Of a stretch of 64,000 nucleotides of DNA, positions 26,793-39,394 are shown piece by piece (position 1 is the stretch's first letter; the number at the start of each line of letters is the position of its first letter). Position numbers and translations under genes: made by a program. Source of the DNA: Cruorifilaria tuberocauda (taxonomy: Eukaryota > Nematoda > Chromadorea > Rhabditida > Onchocercidae); the NCBI GenBank assembly GCA_013365365.1, contig JABVXU010000183.1, forward strand, positions 1-64,000. The letters run 5' to 3'. Below the pieces are notes generated by a model. It was not told the DNA's origin, searched no databases, and worked only from the letters and a program-made list of their open reading frames with translations.

Positions 26793-27083
26793 CCAATCAG
26801 TGGGAGAGAAAGCGGGAAGAGAGCGAGGGTCACGAGACACGTCATTCGCATGTTCCTGCGCTCTTCGCCCGTCTGAAAATTGGAATGAAACGTCGGCTGA
26901 GGAAGGTGGAGGGCATACTGTAACAAACTCGTGCGGGCGACCGAATAACATTACTGCTAATCTTCGATCACTATCATCAACTCAATCACGAAGCTCCCAA
27001 AATTGGTCCATTTTGGGCAACAAGGATTTTCGTGAATTCGACGAAGAAACTTTTATGAGGATGAAAGAAAGAGAGAAAAGGAG
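26793..27083 (+). other. Possible exon, unknown gene
   Basis: A 291-bp open segment with acceptor TTATTCGTAG and donor GTGAGAG. It enters and leaves in phase 2. The translation is hydrophilic and coding-like, with SENWNETSAEEGG, then a Ser-rich part, and ends NKDFREFDEETFMRMKERE, which could be the start of a charged helix or coiled coil. The donor lies at the start of a GA-repeat, so its quality is uncertain. The candidate at 28008 starts in the matching phase. No family recognised. Confidence 0.3.
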
Positions 27084-28007
27084 GTGAGAGAGAGAGGGAG
27101 GGAGAAATAAAGGAGGGGAAAGAGCACAGGGTGAGTAATGTCGCCAATTTCTGGAGAAAACACAAAACAACTGCAGAAGCGTTTCCCGTTCCTTCTCGTC
27201 ATTCTCGAGTTTGAAGCTTTCTAGAATTTTCAAGAAAATTTTATCTAAAAAATGAAAACGAGAAAGGAACAAGAATCCGTCCTCAGTTTCATCATCGAAA
27301 TGAACGGTGTGAGACGATGTCAGGAAGGGTCAGGGTAGGAAGTTTCAAGCAAACAAACTTCCTTGATGATTATCTCAAGACATCGCATTCACTGTATATT
27401 ATTAGTAATGAAATATTGATTTCCAATTGAAAATCGCCAGAACACTCGTTTCTTATCATAGGCTTAGTATGCTGAAGGAATCGATTGAGAATGAAAGTTG
27501 CATAATGAGAAGTAATGGTAGCATTGGCGCCCTTTGAGATGGCTGGAATGAAATGCTTGAGTGTAGGCCTATCGAAATAGTCAAGAAGAAATGATCCTAT
27601 GCGGCTGTTGTCTCGAATCTTTCCGCTCTAAGCTAAAACAACAACCAGAGAGCAGTTGCCATGGCAAGCAAGAAGCGAATATGATTCTCTCCCTCAATGA
27701 CCTTTCCTTTTCCGGACACCGCAGCAATGCCAACGATTTCAGGTGATTCCCTCTCAATTTATGTTCACTTGACTCAACCAAATCCCTTCACCTCTCCTAA
27801 TAGCTCCTAGCGACGTCACAATACTTGTCTTCTTCTACATTGAATCATTTTGGTTATAAGTTACAATGAAAGGTACCATTTATTGATTCACTCTGAACAA
27901 CAATAGTAGTAGCATCACAACTAAAAGGAAAAAGATTTAGAAAGATTCTTGAAATCTAATCAAAGCAGGCATAATACCTTTACAAATCTTTCAACTTCAA
28001 CTTACAG

Positions 28008-28137
28008 AGCGGTTCCAGTTATTGAAAGCAATTTCAGTATTTCGAAGGAAACCAATGAATATCAATTATACTTTATTCCACAAGTTATTCTTCATGTTAC
28101 TGCAAGTGCTCATTTCATTGCTAATTTTAAACAGTAA
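28008..28137 (+). other. Possible exon, unknown gene
   Basis: A good acceptor (TTCAACTTACAG) in phase 2 matches the phase left at 27083 and opens RAVPVIESNFSISKETNEYQ. The frame either ends at a stop at 28135-28137 or uses a donor GTTATT after YFIPQ. If joined to 26793-27083 it would be the 3' end of a small charged protein. Support is only phase agreement and composition. Confidence 0.22.
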
Positions 28138-29656
28138 TAAAATGAAGGCACCCCTTTTTGTCAGCATATCAACTAGATTTGAGTGAGAGACAAAAAGGCA
28201 ACGAAGATTGATGATGACTGAACAGATCTACGATCGAAGGTTATGCTGTCGTGCAGACATACATTATCATTGATGGATGGAAAAGAACTGTGAATTTTAA
28301 AAGATGTCCAGTCACTTTATGCTCCTCAGCAAATCAGTTTAATTGATAAAGCAAAACGTGAAAGAACAAAATGATTTGATCGCAGACAGGGTGAGTGTCA
28401 CTTTCAAATCGTTCAGGTAAGAAGACGTTTTCGGAACATCAGAAGAAAAAACAAAGCCATAGAAACTAAGCGACCAATCAATCCTCCAATGATTCTAATT
28501 CACTGATAATCGACAAAATAAGAGAACAGTACTGAAAAGAGAAACGATAAAATTACAATAAACATAGAAACATTTATTGAAAAATCTACGGCACGACAGA
28601 GCAGACAAGGTTAAAGCAACAACGACAAACATGAAGAATGCAACCAAATGGGTGACCTCTTGACAAAACTACTCGGTTGATTGACATTGTTGTAAAACTG
28701 TAGATAGCAAAAGCAGAACAGTGGTGGGATAGCCGTTGTTTACAATAATGCAACCATGCCTATCCGAGAGAATGACGAATATCTCTCTCTCCTTCACCTC
28801 CCGCCATCCCCCACAATCATAACATGTGTGGACACAGAACAATATCAGGAAAGAGACTGACCTCCTCCACTCACTGTGCATCAACCTCTCGACCTTCTGA
28901 TGACTTATTGACCTTCATCCGATGACCCCAACAAACAGTAGCACATAGGTATCTTATGTTTTACCTTCTTCTGGCATTACCAAATACTGCAATGGGAACC
29001 GTTTGTGGGATGACAGTTGAAGAGAGAGTATCATTGGCAGGGAGTTCTGAAGGAGAGAGAGAGGAGTGAGACAAAAACTGTGATAAGAGTTAGATTGGGA
29101 GTTTAGATGAGAAGCACGGAAATGATCGGAAAAGCAACGACTCCTTTGCTATCACTCCACAGTGATACTGGAGAGATGTCTTACACTCATATCACTGGAA
29201 GCCCCGTCCCTGCGATGAAAACATGAACGAGCAAGTGTCAGAGTGCTGCGGAATCGACAAGTGTTAATTGACTGACTTCTACCGCGGGTTCCTCTCTCGT
29301 AACTTCTAACACATTTCTCTCTTCGCTCATTCAGCAGATAAACAATGCTCGGAATTATTCATATTTAGCGTATTTAATGAGAAGTGTGGCATGGAGTGGA
29401 CAACTCTGCGTCATATCATATGACAGGATGACGTAGCCATCTGCCATCTCAGACAAATGCATTAAGGGGAAAGGGAAGTTCGCGATATGATATGATATTA
29501 AGTGGTTCTTCCTGAATAGCACGTCAGGAAAGGTGAACACAAAAATCTTCCACAACTGCGACGGTGGTGGCGAAGCTTGGCAAAAAGGTAAAGACGGCGA
29601 TCGGACGGTGGTCCGATCGGTGGTGCTCTGAGAATAGAAGTGGAGAACAACAATTC

Positions 29657-29702
29657 TGTGTATGTGTGTGTGTCTGTGTGTGCATATGCACACATGTACA
29701 TG
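29657..29702. repeat. TG/CA microsatellite
   Basis: An alternating TG tract with interruptions, followed by the self-complementary GTGTGCATATGCACAC, so the tract ends in a short palindrome. Likely variable in length between individuals. Confidence 0.85.
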
Positions 29703-30689
29703 TAAAAGCATTAGAGTGGCTGTAGTAAGCTTGCGAGCTGTATTTGATGTGTATTTGGGAAAGGTTGAAATGTTTGCGGAAAAGGGTGCGTGGGTGCGAG
29801 ACAGAAGGTATTCTACTCTCGGCCAGTGATTTGTAAGCGAATGCTTCTACGTGATGTATGTGACGAGTGGAGGTGGTGTGCTATAAAATACGTGGACGAA
29901 GTGGAGACTGTTAGAGTTGTGGGAAGAGGAAGACGTGAGAGTGACGTGAATGGACTGGACAGAGGAGATGGGAGGGACGGAAGGGACTTCCTAGACAGGC
30001 GACGGTGCGGGGTGATAGGAAGAGGTTAGGTGACCGCCTCCTCGAGATTCATTCAGAGCGAGAATATCTAGCGGGCGTCTTAAGGACTCTCTCCTCTCCG
30101 TCATCATCACTCTCCCTCTCTCCCTCACCTCCCACTCTCTTCGATATGAAATTTTAAGTGTGGTATGACGTCATCCACTCGTATGTAAAATCTGAAATTG
30201 CAGTGTGGAGATGGATGATGATGGACTGGAGAGGAGCACAGGGCTACCCCACCTCCTCTCATTCCCTCCACAATTTGCGCCACCGAGAATTCCGACGGCG
30301 ATTGCGCTTCGAAGAGACATCGTCATCTACGGAGCAAAGCACATTCCTCGGGACGACATATAGCATAACTTCCCTGCTCTTGCTCCTCCGCCCGAAATAT
30401 ATCGGGATTCACCCCGTACCCACTGGTCACAAATAAACTTATCATAGCTATCCTTATCTTCCTCACACATCACATCTCTAAACATCCTTAAATAAATATT
30501 CTCGAATATATCCTTATCCCTTCACACGCTTAAACAAGCATTCCGAGATATTTCTAATCCCCATATTATCATCACGTCCCCCGCCTACACCTTGGTATTA
30601 GCATTAGGAAAAGAGGTTTCATATAGAATACACACACACGCATGCACACATATGCTCATTTGCACTATTTCGGTTGCCATTTTAGATCG

Positions 30690-30748
30690 GTCGGAGAGGA
30701 AGAGAGAGGGGGAAGGAGAGGGAGGGGGAGAGGGAGAGAGAGAGGGAA
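30690..30748. repeat. Polypurine GA tract with G-quadruplex pattern
   Basis: A purine-only run of roughly 55 bases. Within it, 30708-30734 has four runs of three or more G separated by loops of 7, 1 and 3 bases, which fits the usual G-quadruplex rule on the + strand. Such tracts can also form triplex DNA. A CA-rich stretch lies just upstream at about 30629-30652. Confidence 0.7.
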
Positions 30749-31150
30749 ATGTGTACTTTGTTCGTGCCGCATGATAAATTATAGTGATCTCGAATTTCCG
30801 TACAACACGCGCCTCTTGAAGATCCTTAACGCAATGATTACACATTGGAGGAAGGGCAGAGTGCCTGTTACAGCAGAAAGAATAAGGTACGATACGAGAG
30901 GACTCGGGAGACGATTCAGCCATCTCTCTTCTCGTATCCCCGCACATCGAGAATGATCAGTCTGTGCTGCAACTTCTTCCCCTCCCTTTCTAATGTTTAT
31001 GATGAAATCAAACGGAATGAAATCTCGCCGCCATTTCGTTGGAGCCAAACTGTCGGCGAGACTTCTTCGTTGAAGCCGCGTCATTCTTCAAACCTCTCTC
31101 CGCGTGTTTTTTCGCCTTTGCAAATAAAACAGCTTGTCCATGCCGTATGC

Positions 31151-31197
31151 TTCTGTCTGTCTGTCTGTGTGCATGTGTGTCTATGAATGTGTGTGTA
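31151..31197. repeat. TCTG/TG microsatellite
   Basis: Four-base CTGT repeats (CTGTCTGTCTGTCTGT) run into an imperfect TG tract. A simple-sequence repeat with no gene content. Confidence 0.85.
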
Positions 31198-31690
31198 GCA
31201 TTGAAAATTTGATCCGTTCAGGGTTGTGGAGTATGGAAATTAGGGAGTGAATCGTGAAGCAAACGTATTGATAGTCCATGAGAGACACGAGCGCCACGTA
31301 GCAAGCACACGGGTGCCAGTGATTAGCGATATTAGCGGAAGGAGTAAGGCTTCTTCTCTCCTCGCCATGACGCTGTATCTGCGAATCGAGGAGTGACGTG
31401 ATACTGACGGAAGTGATACGGGACGGTAATTGTCCACTTGAGCGTACGAGAAGCCTCTCCCGAAATATTCATAAATCAGTAGAGAGGGTAGGGCTATGAT
31501 GACAAGAGCGCCCGCAGAAGCATCAATTGAAATGCTGAAAACCACTGGAACTCTCTTTTCCTTTCCCACCAAACTTTTCCCTTCCTTCTCTTCTGCGCTT
31601 CGCATCATAGAACATCGTGGAACCTGATCATTGCTAACAAAGACGTCAGGCCCTCCCTATCTGAATTTGTTTATAAATAGATTCTTTGCC

Positions 31691-31726
31691 ATCCATCTCC
31701 TCTCCCTCTCCCTCTCTCTCTCTACC
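31691..31726. repeat. CT-rich polypyrimidine tract
   Basis: TCTCCTCTCCCTCTCCCTCT and following CT dinucleotides. More CT-rich DNA follows at about 31840-31960. Simple sequence, no gene content. Confidence 0.8.
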
Positions 31727-34700
31727 TTTTCGTTCTTTCACTAAGAGAGAGAAAGAATTTACATTATTGATCATAAATTAACATACTACTTTCAAAAAAC
31801 ATTTTCAAAAAAAGTAGCATGTGGTGTTCCGTCCAGATCTCTCTTTTCCCTCCCTCTCACAATTTCTAATTTACTTTATTTATTTTTCATCTTCTTTCAA
31901 GTTTTACCTCACTTTTTTCTCTCTCTTTTCTCACTTCTTTCTCTTCCCTTTTCTCTATTTTGGGTAAGCATTAAAAGATTCATTTATATCACTAATCTCT
32001 CTTCACTTTTCTATCTCTTCAACCAGTGGTGTTTGTACTTGTATCGAGAGTTACACGTGTTTCACTTTGCGCGAATCAGCTTATTGTTACCTAACAACTT
32101 TATTGTCTTTTATATTGTTATATCACTGATAGCATCTTTACTATCACCTACCGAATAATTTTTCTTCACTTTAATGTGGTCCTTCTGACGCGTGTTTGGT
32201 GGTATGCAAGTGACGGAAGTTCTGTTTAATTGAAAAATGTTGAAAGCCGTTTAAGTGGGATTGATCGGTTTCTGTCTTGTAAGCAGTAAATTTCATGTCA
32301 TCATTTAATTTCAATATGACTAACAGATAAGTAAGTCCATTTTAAATTAGACTTTTGCCCTCTGAACAATGTATTGAAGGCAAACAGAATAGATATTGCG
32401 GTTTCACGCGAAAAGAAATCAACTGATATGCAGGATGATTGATCACATCGTCCATTTTCGGTCATCTAGAAATCAAAGATCATTTTCTTGATGACGAACG
32501 AAAGGAAAAATCGGGAGCAGAAGCAGAAACATAGGGTTAAAGAGAAGTGATTGAAAGGGCAAGAGTTCACAAGGGTCAAGTGACGGAAGAAGTGATGTTC
32601 AACCGGTCCCTCATTCTTCTAATTCCTGCGTAAGCGTTCCGTCCTCCCCTACATTTGAAACACACGGTTTCCGTTCAAAATCCGTCCGCACCCATTTCCT
32701 GTTCTCCTTTTTCCTCCCTTTCCTCTCTCCTCTTCCTTCTTTTTTAAATAAATCATTTTAATTACTTTCCTCATCCGGATTTTGAATAAACATGATAAGA
32801 GAGATAAGGTCGTGTAAGAAGTTAATAGGTTATTTAAAAATTAACATAATATTGAGTATTAAAACAGAATTGAGACTCTATACCTGCAAAGTGAACTAGA
32901 TTTTCATTTAACAATTTCGTTCAGTCGTCGATCAAGCAATCGAATAGTTACGTTGGGGAAGAAGCGAAGCGCTCTGGAAAAGAGCACAGAACTCAGCATA
33001 GATTCGTTTCTGCAGAAAAATTAAACTTATTTCATGGAGGTGGTGGAAGCAAAAAGAAAAGTGATTCATAAACACTTCAGCAGACAAAATGTTTGATGTG
33101 ATCAGCATTCGGTTGCACCAACTATCATCAAATCACTTCTGATCGCTCTTCTATCACTAGAAGAGTTGTCGGTTTTACAGAGATCGATATATTATCTGGT
33201 CTCCTAAAACTTCAAGAAGTTTATTCCATAATAACTTTATTTTCTTCAAGCTTTTCTTTCGCTAGCGACATGGTGAAGTTAAACACAGTTACAGTATATT
33301 ACTGAGCTAATCTCTTGTTAATGTTAATTTAGAAGCACATTCTACTATGAATTTAATATTTGATAGGTCGCAGAAAATGGTGTTTAATATTAGTTTTAGT
33401 AATCTTCCTTCTTTCTCTTTTGTCTGCATCAAATTGTCTCAAGTTTCGTCTGAAATTGGTGTCAAGTCTTGGACCGTGTGATCTGAATATCCGTGATTCG
33501 TAATTTCCCACAAATTTAGCGCATGTCATTTGTCTGAAGAACTGTCAAGTGGAACAAACTAACGATATTGACTTAATAGCAATGGAACAAGCAAATAAAA
33601 TTATTGCATGCAATTACTAATGGCTTAATAAGGAAGCAAAGGAATAAGAAGTTAATTGTGGATAAAATCTAGCAGATTAAATGACGAATATAGGTCATCG
33701 GTTAGTTAATATTAACATTAATTATTACCAAATGTCAACAGTATGTCAACATGAATGTGACAATGTCAGAAGCAATGACTGCAGTGCATTCCGTTATTTT
33801 GTAGGTATATATAATAGCTATGATGGAAGGTAGAGAAGGAAAAGTGGTAAAGAGGATTATCAATTAGTTAGCGGGCCTTTTCGACTGAATGGAATTCAGA
33901 AAAAGCGATGGGAAGAAATAGAGCGGTCACTATCCGAAGAACTCGGTGTAATTTAAGGGGAAAATTTCAGATTGGTGATGCGAAGAAAAGAATTTCATGA
34001 GAAAACTCATGCAAACTTACATTTTGCTGATTCTAGATCTTAGTGAAGGACGATGCAACGCGACCCCACGCAATGTTTCCTTTTCATCAGTTCTCTTCTT
34101 CATTTCCACTCAGAATATATCATTCCAAAAATAATTCAACAAATTTCGTATTCGATTTCTCGATTTTCGTTGAAGCGATCGAAGGTTCAAGCAGTTGCTG
34201 AAAGTCTTACAACAACACGTACAAAAAATTAATTTTTTTTTCTTTCTCGGATCATATTAAATATGAGGATGAAATTGAGAAATGCCAAGTGTGAGATTCA
34301 GTAAAGACTTGAGAACGATTTTGTGACAACGAAGATTTGCGGATAACTGAGGAAGACTTTTTGTAAATACTACGGTTAAAGTGTAAATATAGTTATGTCG
34401 CCTTAGAGAAGTCAAAAGTGAAAATACTCAAATGAATGTATCATTTCTTCCGTTTCCCGAACAGAACGATGCAAACATTTTGTAGTTATGAAACTATTCA
34501 ACAAAAATCTTCAGTTTAAGCTATGGTTCGCTATAACTAAACACGTGATAAATTTTAAGCAAAAATAATAATCCAATGGAAATTGAACAGTTACTTTCAT
34601 TTCCATCCTTAAAAGGTAATAAAGTAAATGAAGAAGAAAGCGTATTGAAGCTGACCGAACATCCCTTATCTCGAAATAGCACCGATGTGTAACAGAATTT

Positions 34701-37320
34701 AAAATATATTGCATCTGACAAGATGGCGAACAATTGAAATGGTAGATGTTAGCAAGACGTTGAAGGAGAAACCACATTAGAGATGAAGGAAATTACACAT
34801 ACATTCAGGTAAGCTTTGATGCAAGTAATTTGTTGGAATAATAGATAAGCCAGAGAATAGACTTGAGAGAGAAGAGGGAAAGTGCAATGAGTGAAGTGGT
34901 CGTTGGGAAATGAAACAAAGAAGAGATAATTCAGTTACAACTGATTGAAATGAATTTTTTAATTTTCACGCTAATTCATCTTGTTTTGTCATGTGAAAAC
35001 GATGAAAACTGATGGCAATACACTCATTACAATGCGTTTTGTTCATTTTTTCTGATCTTAGAAGTGGTTTAAGAGAGGAAAAAGGATGGGATATTATTAG
35101 GGAAAGAAAAGAAAAGTAAGGAATGGTATTCGCCTGGATGAATCAGGATTCAATCCTCGGGCATCGAACAGGTCGAGGGTTGGATAGAAAGCAATGCAAT
35201 TATAAATGGATTCAAGAGTGATCACTCTCATCGAGATAGCATCATGATTTGCTTTGAAGTTTTGCAAACATTTGCCCTGTTGCAAAAAGAAAAGGAACAT
35301 ATTTTCATTGCAGTGCGGAGAGACGTAACTGATCAATTATCGATCACGGCAATCGTCGGAAAATTCAACGGTGTGGAATGATATGCGCTGTGTAACTTCG
35401 AGTTCTGCTTATCCATGCAAAATGGATCTATGCTTCGTTTCGCTCTTCACTGAGTGCCAATAAGAGAAATGAGAAAAAAGTTGACAAAATGACAGTTGGA
35501 AATATATTTCTCTTTTCAGTTTGGAGAAGAAATTCTTTCACTCAGTAATTTATTTCCAGCAATATTTTTCAACTAAAAAAATTGCAGAAAGTGTGAGAAT
35601 GGAAATGTGAAAATGCATTTAATGAATTCGTTCATTTGAAATATGAAAAAGTTCTTCGATACTTCCATTCCTCCATTTTCATCGGTAGTTCTGAGATATT
35701 CCCACTGTCTTTAGCTAAGTTCCGACTCATCTTCCCGGTTAATCCCATTGTAGAAAAGATGCTCCCAATCCTTATTATAGTGGAATTAGTCTATAGAATA
35801 TCGATTTCACGATGTTTGCTTGTTGTTGGGTTTAAAGTTTGAGATAGAAAAGAGAAGAGTTTGTTTCATTTTGTTAGTGCTATCCAATGTTCACTAGCGA
35901 GCATCTAATTTAAATAATTAATTTTCAAGTTTATTCAATGCCATTATGCTGGCGATGTTCTCTGATGCGCAAAAGAAATTCTCTGAAGTTCGTCCTTAAC
36001 CTATAGAGAAATGGTTATTGGGAGATTGCTGGAAGGAATAAATTTTAGGTAAATCTGGAAGATATTATTTGATAAAAAGCTGCTTGTTTCAAAATTTAAA
36101 TCAATTTCTGTTTCTTTTGATTACGGACGAATGGGTTGAAGTTTCTTTCTCTTAAGTAATTAGCACAGATTTGAATTTTCAAAGTTTGGCAATTGAAATT
36201 CCTCTTCTCCTTTTACTTTCCTCCAAACTTTAGTCCTTTTCATTCCTGCACTTCTATCTGTTACAAGTACAATCCATACTACAATCATTAATATTTGAAT
36301 TTGTTCTAAAAATTACTTACTTTGATGTTTGAATCATCAAAGAACGAAATTATCTCCATCGATGCAATCAGAAGATGAAAAAAAAATGTTCGTTTTCCAA
36401 AATGTTAACTAATGATCTCACAACAACTGTACTTCGTTTCAATCAAAATACATTACTTGAATGTCACTTCTCCTCTCTCTTAATTCTTGAGTTATTTATC
36501 CTCTTCTTGGGCACACTATTCTCCTTCCGTCTTGTCCTATATTTTTCCTCTTCTTACCTTCTGATTCTCATATTAGTGCAATTACTCTTTTCATATTTGA
36601 AAATGGAGTAAAGCTAGATTGATCTAAAATGTATTACAGTTAGTCCATAATGTACCTAAACTCATCCTAATTCGCTGTGATTCTTCCATCTTTTTTTACT
36701 GCTTGATTTATCATTGTGAATAAATTTTCCGTAAGATTACTTTAACATTATAGTTCATTGTCTATTGTATGCTCTTATAGCAACTGAAAGATGACTTTTG
36801 ATAACGTGAGAACAGAAGATGGCTGACTTTTTTCCTTTTATGCTTATCCAACTTACTTAAAGAATAACCAACTTTTCTTGAATATGCTTTCTATCATTTC
36901 ATAAACATTCTCTTAGTTTTTTATTTTGCGAAAGTTACTTTGCCGCATTTGCCGATCGTAACCAATATAACGAAACGAAAGCTATTCCTATTTTGTTTTA
37001 GATAACCAGACTGAATTATGCACTGAAACGTGTTCAAGTTGCAATTACGTTATGTGTACTACTGTATACGAGCGACGTGTTCTACTCAACAGGCGCAAAT
37101 GTCATGGTCTGTGCTTCGAAATATCCGCTGAAACAACAGAATAAGGTTATTCCTATTTCTAGAATAGAATTATACATAAAACAAAAATGTCGTAATGGAT
37201 TGTTTACTCGATAATTATTTGTGTTTTCTGACTATCGAGTAAATCTTGAAGAATATTCAGAAACCGTTGTTATCCTTGAATCTTACGCAAGATGTATAGA
37301 AGTGAACCAATTATCTCTTT

Positions 37321-39394
37321 CTAATTAGAGAAAGGAAGCAAACTGTCAGTTTGATGGTCGATGTTGTAAACCACTTTCTTTAAGTGAAGATTAATATCGT
37401 CTCTAAATGTAATTAATTGGTATAGCTGTGTCGAACGACACTTTGCTGAAAATTCTTGCTGTTGTTCAAGCAAGAATGCAGCAGGTGTATAACGTTGAAG
37501 TTGCCTGGCAAAGGAAGAAAGGTGAAAGTTCGATTTCTCAATTCTTGCAAATTCATCAGTGTGGAAAAATACATTTGGAGTTGCTGTTTCCAAAGATATA
37601 TAACTGTGATCTGTTACCCTGTTTCCGGCTAAAGCTTCCAGATCAAACTGTTTCCTAATCTTCTGCATCATTTTTAACTAGTGGTTTATGCTAATGTTGC
37701 ACTTCTGTTAATGATATTATAAATACTTCACATGCAATTTCAGAGCATCACGTTACAAGTATGGAGATTGGAATCATAAAGCAAAACAATGATTTTGCAT
37801 TAGTTCATTTGCACTGTCACTTAGTAAAATCAGTGATACTAATCGTCATTTTCGTCATCAAGATGATAACAGATCACTTATCAAAAGTACAGTTGCAATC
37901 AAATGATTGACTATGCACTTTTCAGTAAGCAATATACAGTCAGTTATTTGATTACGACTTTTCAATAAGAAACATAAATTAGACATATTTAGGGAGAAAA
38001 TCATCATCAGATCTGGTTCTCTTTTGCTCTTGAATGATTGGGGCAATCAGATGATCCAAGTGGAAGTGTTACTTTCAAGCCAGATGATAACGTGTAGAAA
38101 ATCCTTGGTGCCTACTAGTTCAGAAGACTCAAACAAAGTCGTCGATACATTCATTACATTATGGAGCATTTGTTTCTTCTACAACCTACTTTAGTACATT
38201 TCTTGTGTTACTATTAATATCTTTAAATCATCTCACGTGCCAATACATATTGGAATAGAGCGATTTTAATGAATCTTAATTGCTTGATTGCATGCAAATT
38301 CTCGATAAATAATGAGAGATTAAATGAAAGTTGGAGTGAAATTGTTAGATTAATTGGCTGGAAGATTAAAGACTAATTAGGCTTCATACGTCGTTCAATA
38401 ACACATTTCCACGAATATCCGAGATCGAACTGTATTATTCTTAACAAAGATTCCACCAGAACACATTCTGACATTTCACGAATGAGAGAGAGAGTGGATG
38501 ACGGACTATATCGAGGTGAATGAATGTTCGAGAAGATTGATTTCTTATCACTCGATCAAATGCTCCTGCTCCTGCTCCTGTTTGCTGCTGGGAAACATTT
38601 ATGAAAGAAACCGTCTCTACCTTTTTACTTACGATCGGATTGTCCAGATCGAGAAGAACTACACGCAATTATTTCTTCTATCTATCGTGTTCTTCATTTT
38701 TCCGCGACAGACAGAAACGTTCATTTATTGTGTCAGCAAATTCATCTCAAAAAATCTTTCATTGCCGTGTGTTTGCGACGATGTTCGTGTCACCATCAGT
38801 GATGACCTATCTATCAAACAAGTGATTTGTTCGATAAACTACATTTACCAAAAGGAAAACTATAGCATCTGCACTTCTGTCTACCCGATCGACCATCTCT
38901 GAATAGAACTTCCCAGTTTCCATTTCGTTATCATTCCACTGAACAAATTTGCGTCAAGGTGACGTGTGAAACACCTCGATTTCAATACTCTTATTAAAAA
39001 GAAGAAGTTTATGAATAATCTCAAAGACAAGAAACCGTGATAATTCACTTTCCTTCTCTCAAACAATCTATCCCATTTACAAAACAACATTACAATTCCA
39101 CTGACAATGGTCATCTTTTGTTTTCTCTGCTTTTTGCGTATGTATGATTGATTCATGGATAAACGTACTTACTGTATGAAAAAAGGAAGAGGTGGTTTGA
39201 AGGAGGATAGGATGAAACATCGACATTGATTCCCAATAATTTCTGCTTTCTCGAGGAGACATGAATTTACTGGAAGTGCTGGAGCTCGTGATACTCGTAT
39301 TGTTAAGATTTATTTCATCTCTTGAAGGAAGGCCAGAAAGATTAGTCGAAAAGAATAATATAACCGTAATGGACACTATAATTCGATACAGCAT
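37321..39394 (-). CDS. Hypothetical secreted protein (tentative gene model)
   Basis: Tentative exons on the - strand are 39394-39173, 38938-38849, 38587-38552 (optional) and 37662-37321; every junction is phase 0 and the model gives about 217-229 residues. Exon 1 starts MLYRIIVSITVILFFSTNLS, a typical signal peptide, then a Ser/Asn/Thr-rich segment, and ends at a strong donor GTAAGTACG. Exon 2 has a good acceptor (TTTGTTCAG) and reads WNDNEMETGKFYSEMVDRVD. The last exon is a 113-codon open frame with KIRKQFDLEALAGN and a Gln-rich stretch, ending at TAG; its acceptor (AATGATGCAG) lacks pyrimidines. I recognise no family. A competing + strand frame at 39261-39455 is more hydrophobic and looks like the antisense shadow. 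Secretion is inferred from the signal peptide alone. Confidence 0.33.
38562..38580. repeat. Short CTCCTG trinucleotide-type repeat
   Basis: Three copies of GCTCCT in a row. On the - strand this encodes the GAGAGA part of the optional third exon of the tentative gene at 37321-39394, which makes that exon less trustworthy. Confidence 0.6.

Larger units (their letters stand above)
27084..37320. other. Long low-coding region, GA/CT- and CA/TG-rich
   Basis: About 10 kb with no supportable gene beyond the candidate at 28008. The part from 27 to 32 kb is less AT-rich than its surroundings and full of polypurine/polypyrimidine tracts and CA/TG microsatellites, which create many open but repetitive frames on both strands (for example 30158-30436 + and 31240-31608 -). 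From 32 to 37 kb it is AT-rich and featureless. It could be an intergenic regulatory region or one or more large introns. Confidence 0.45.

Noticed and set aside
30158..30436. Plus-strand frame with an Arg-rich segment (NLRHREFRRRLRFEE)
   Set aside because: Looks partly protein-like, but the acceptor is purine-rich, there is no donor and no adjoining exon.
31240..31608. Minus-strand frame of 122 codons with a true ATG
   Set aside because: It lies in the GC-richer, CRE- and repeat-rich region where many frames are open. No motif, exon signal or neighbour supports it.
35135..35185. Sequence resembling a tRNA B-box (GGATTCAATCC)
   Set aside because: No matching A-box, acceptor stem or anticodon arm could be folded around it.
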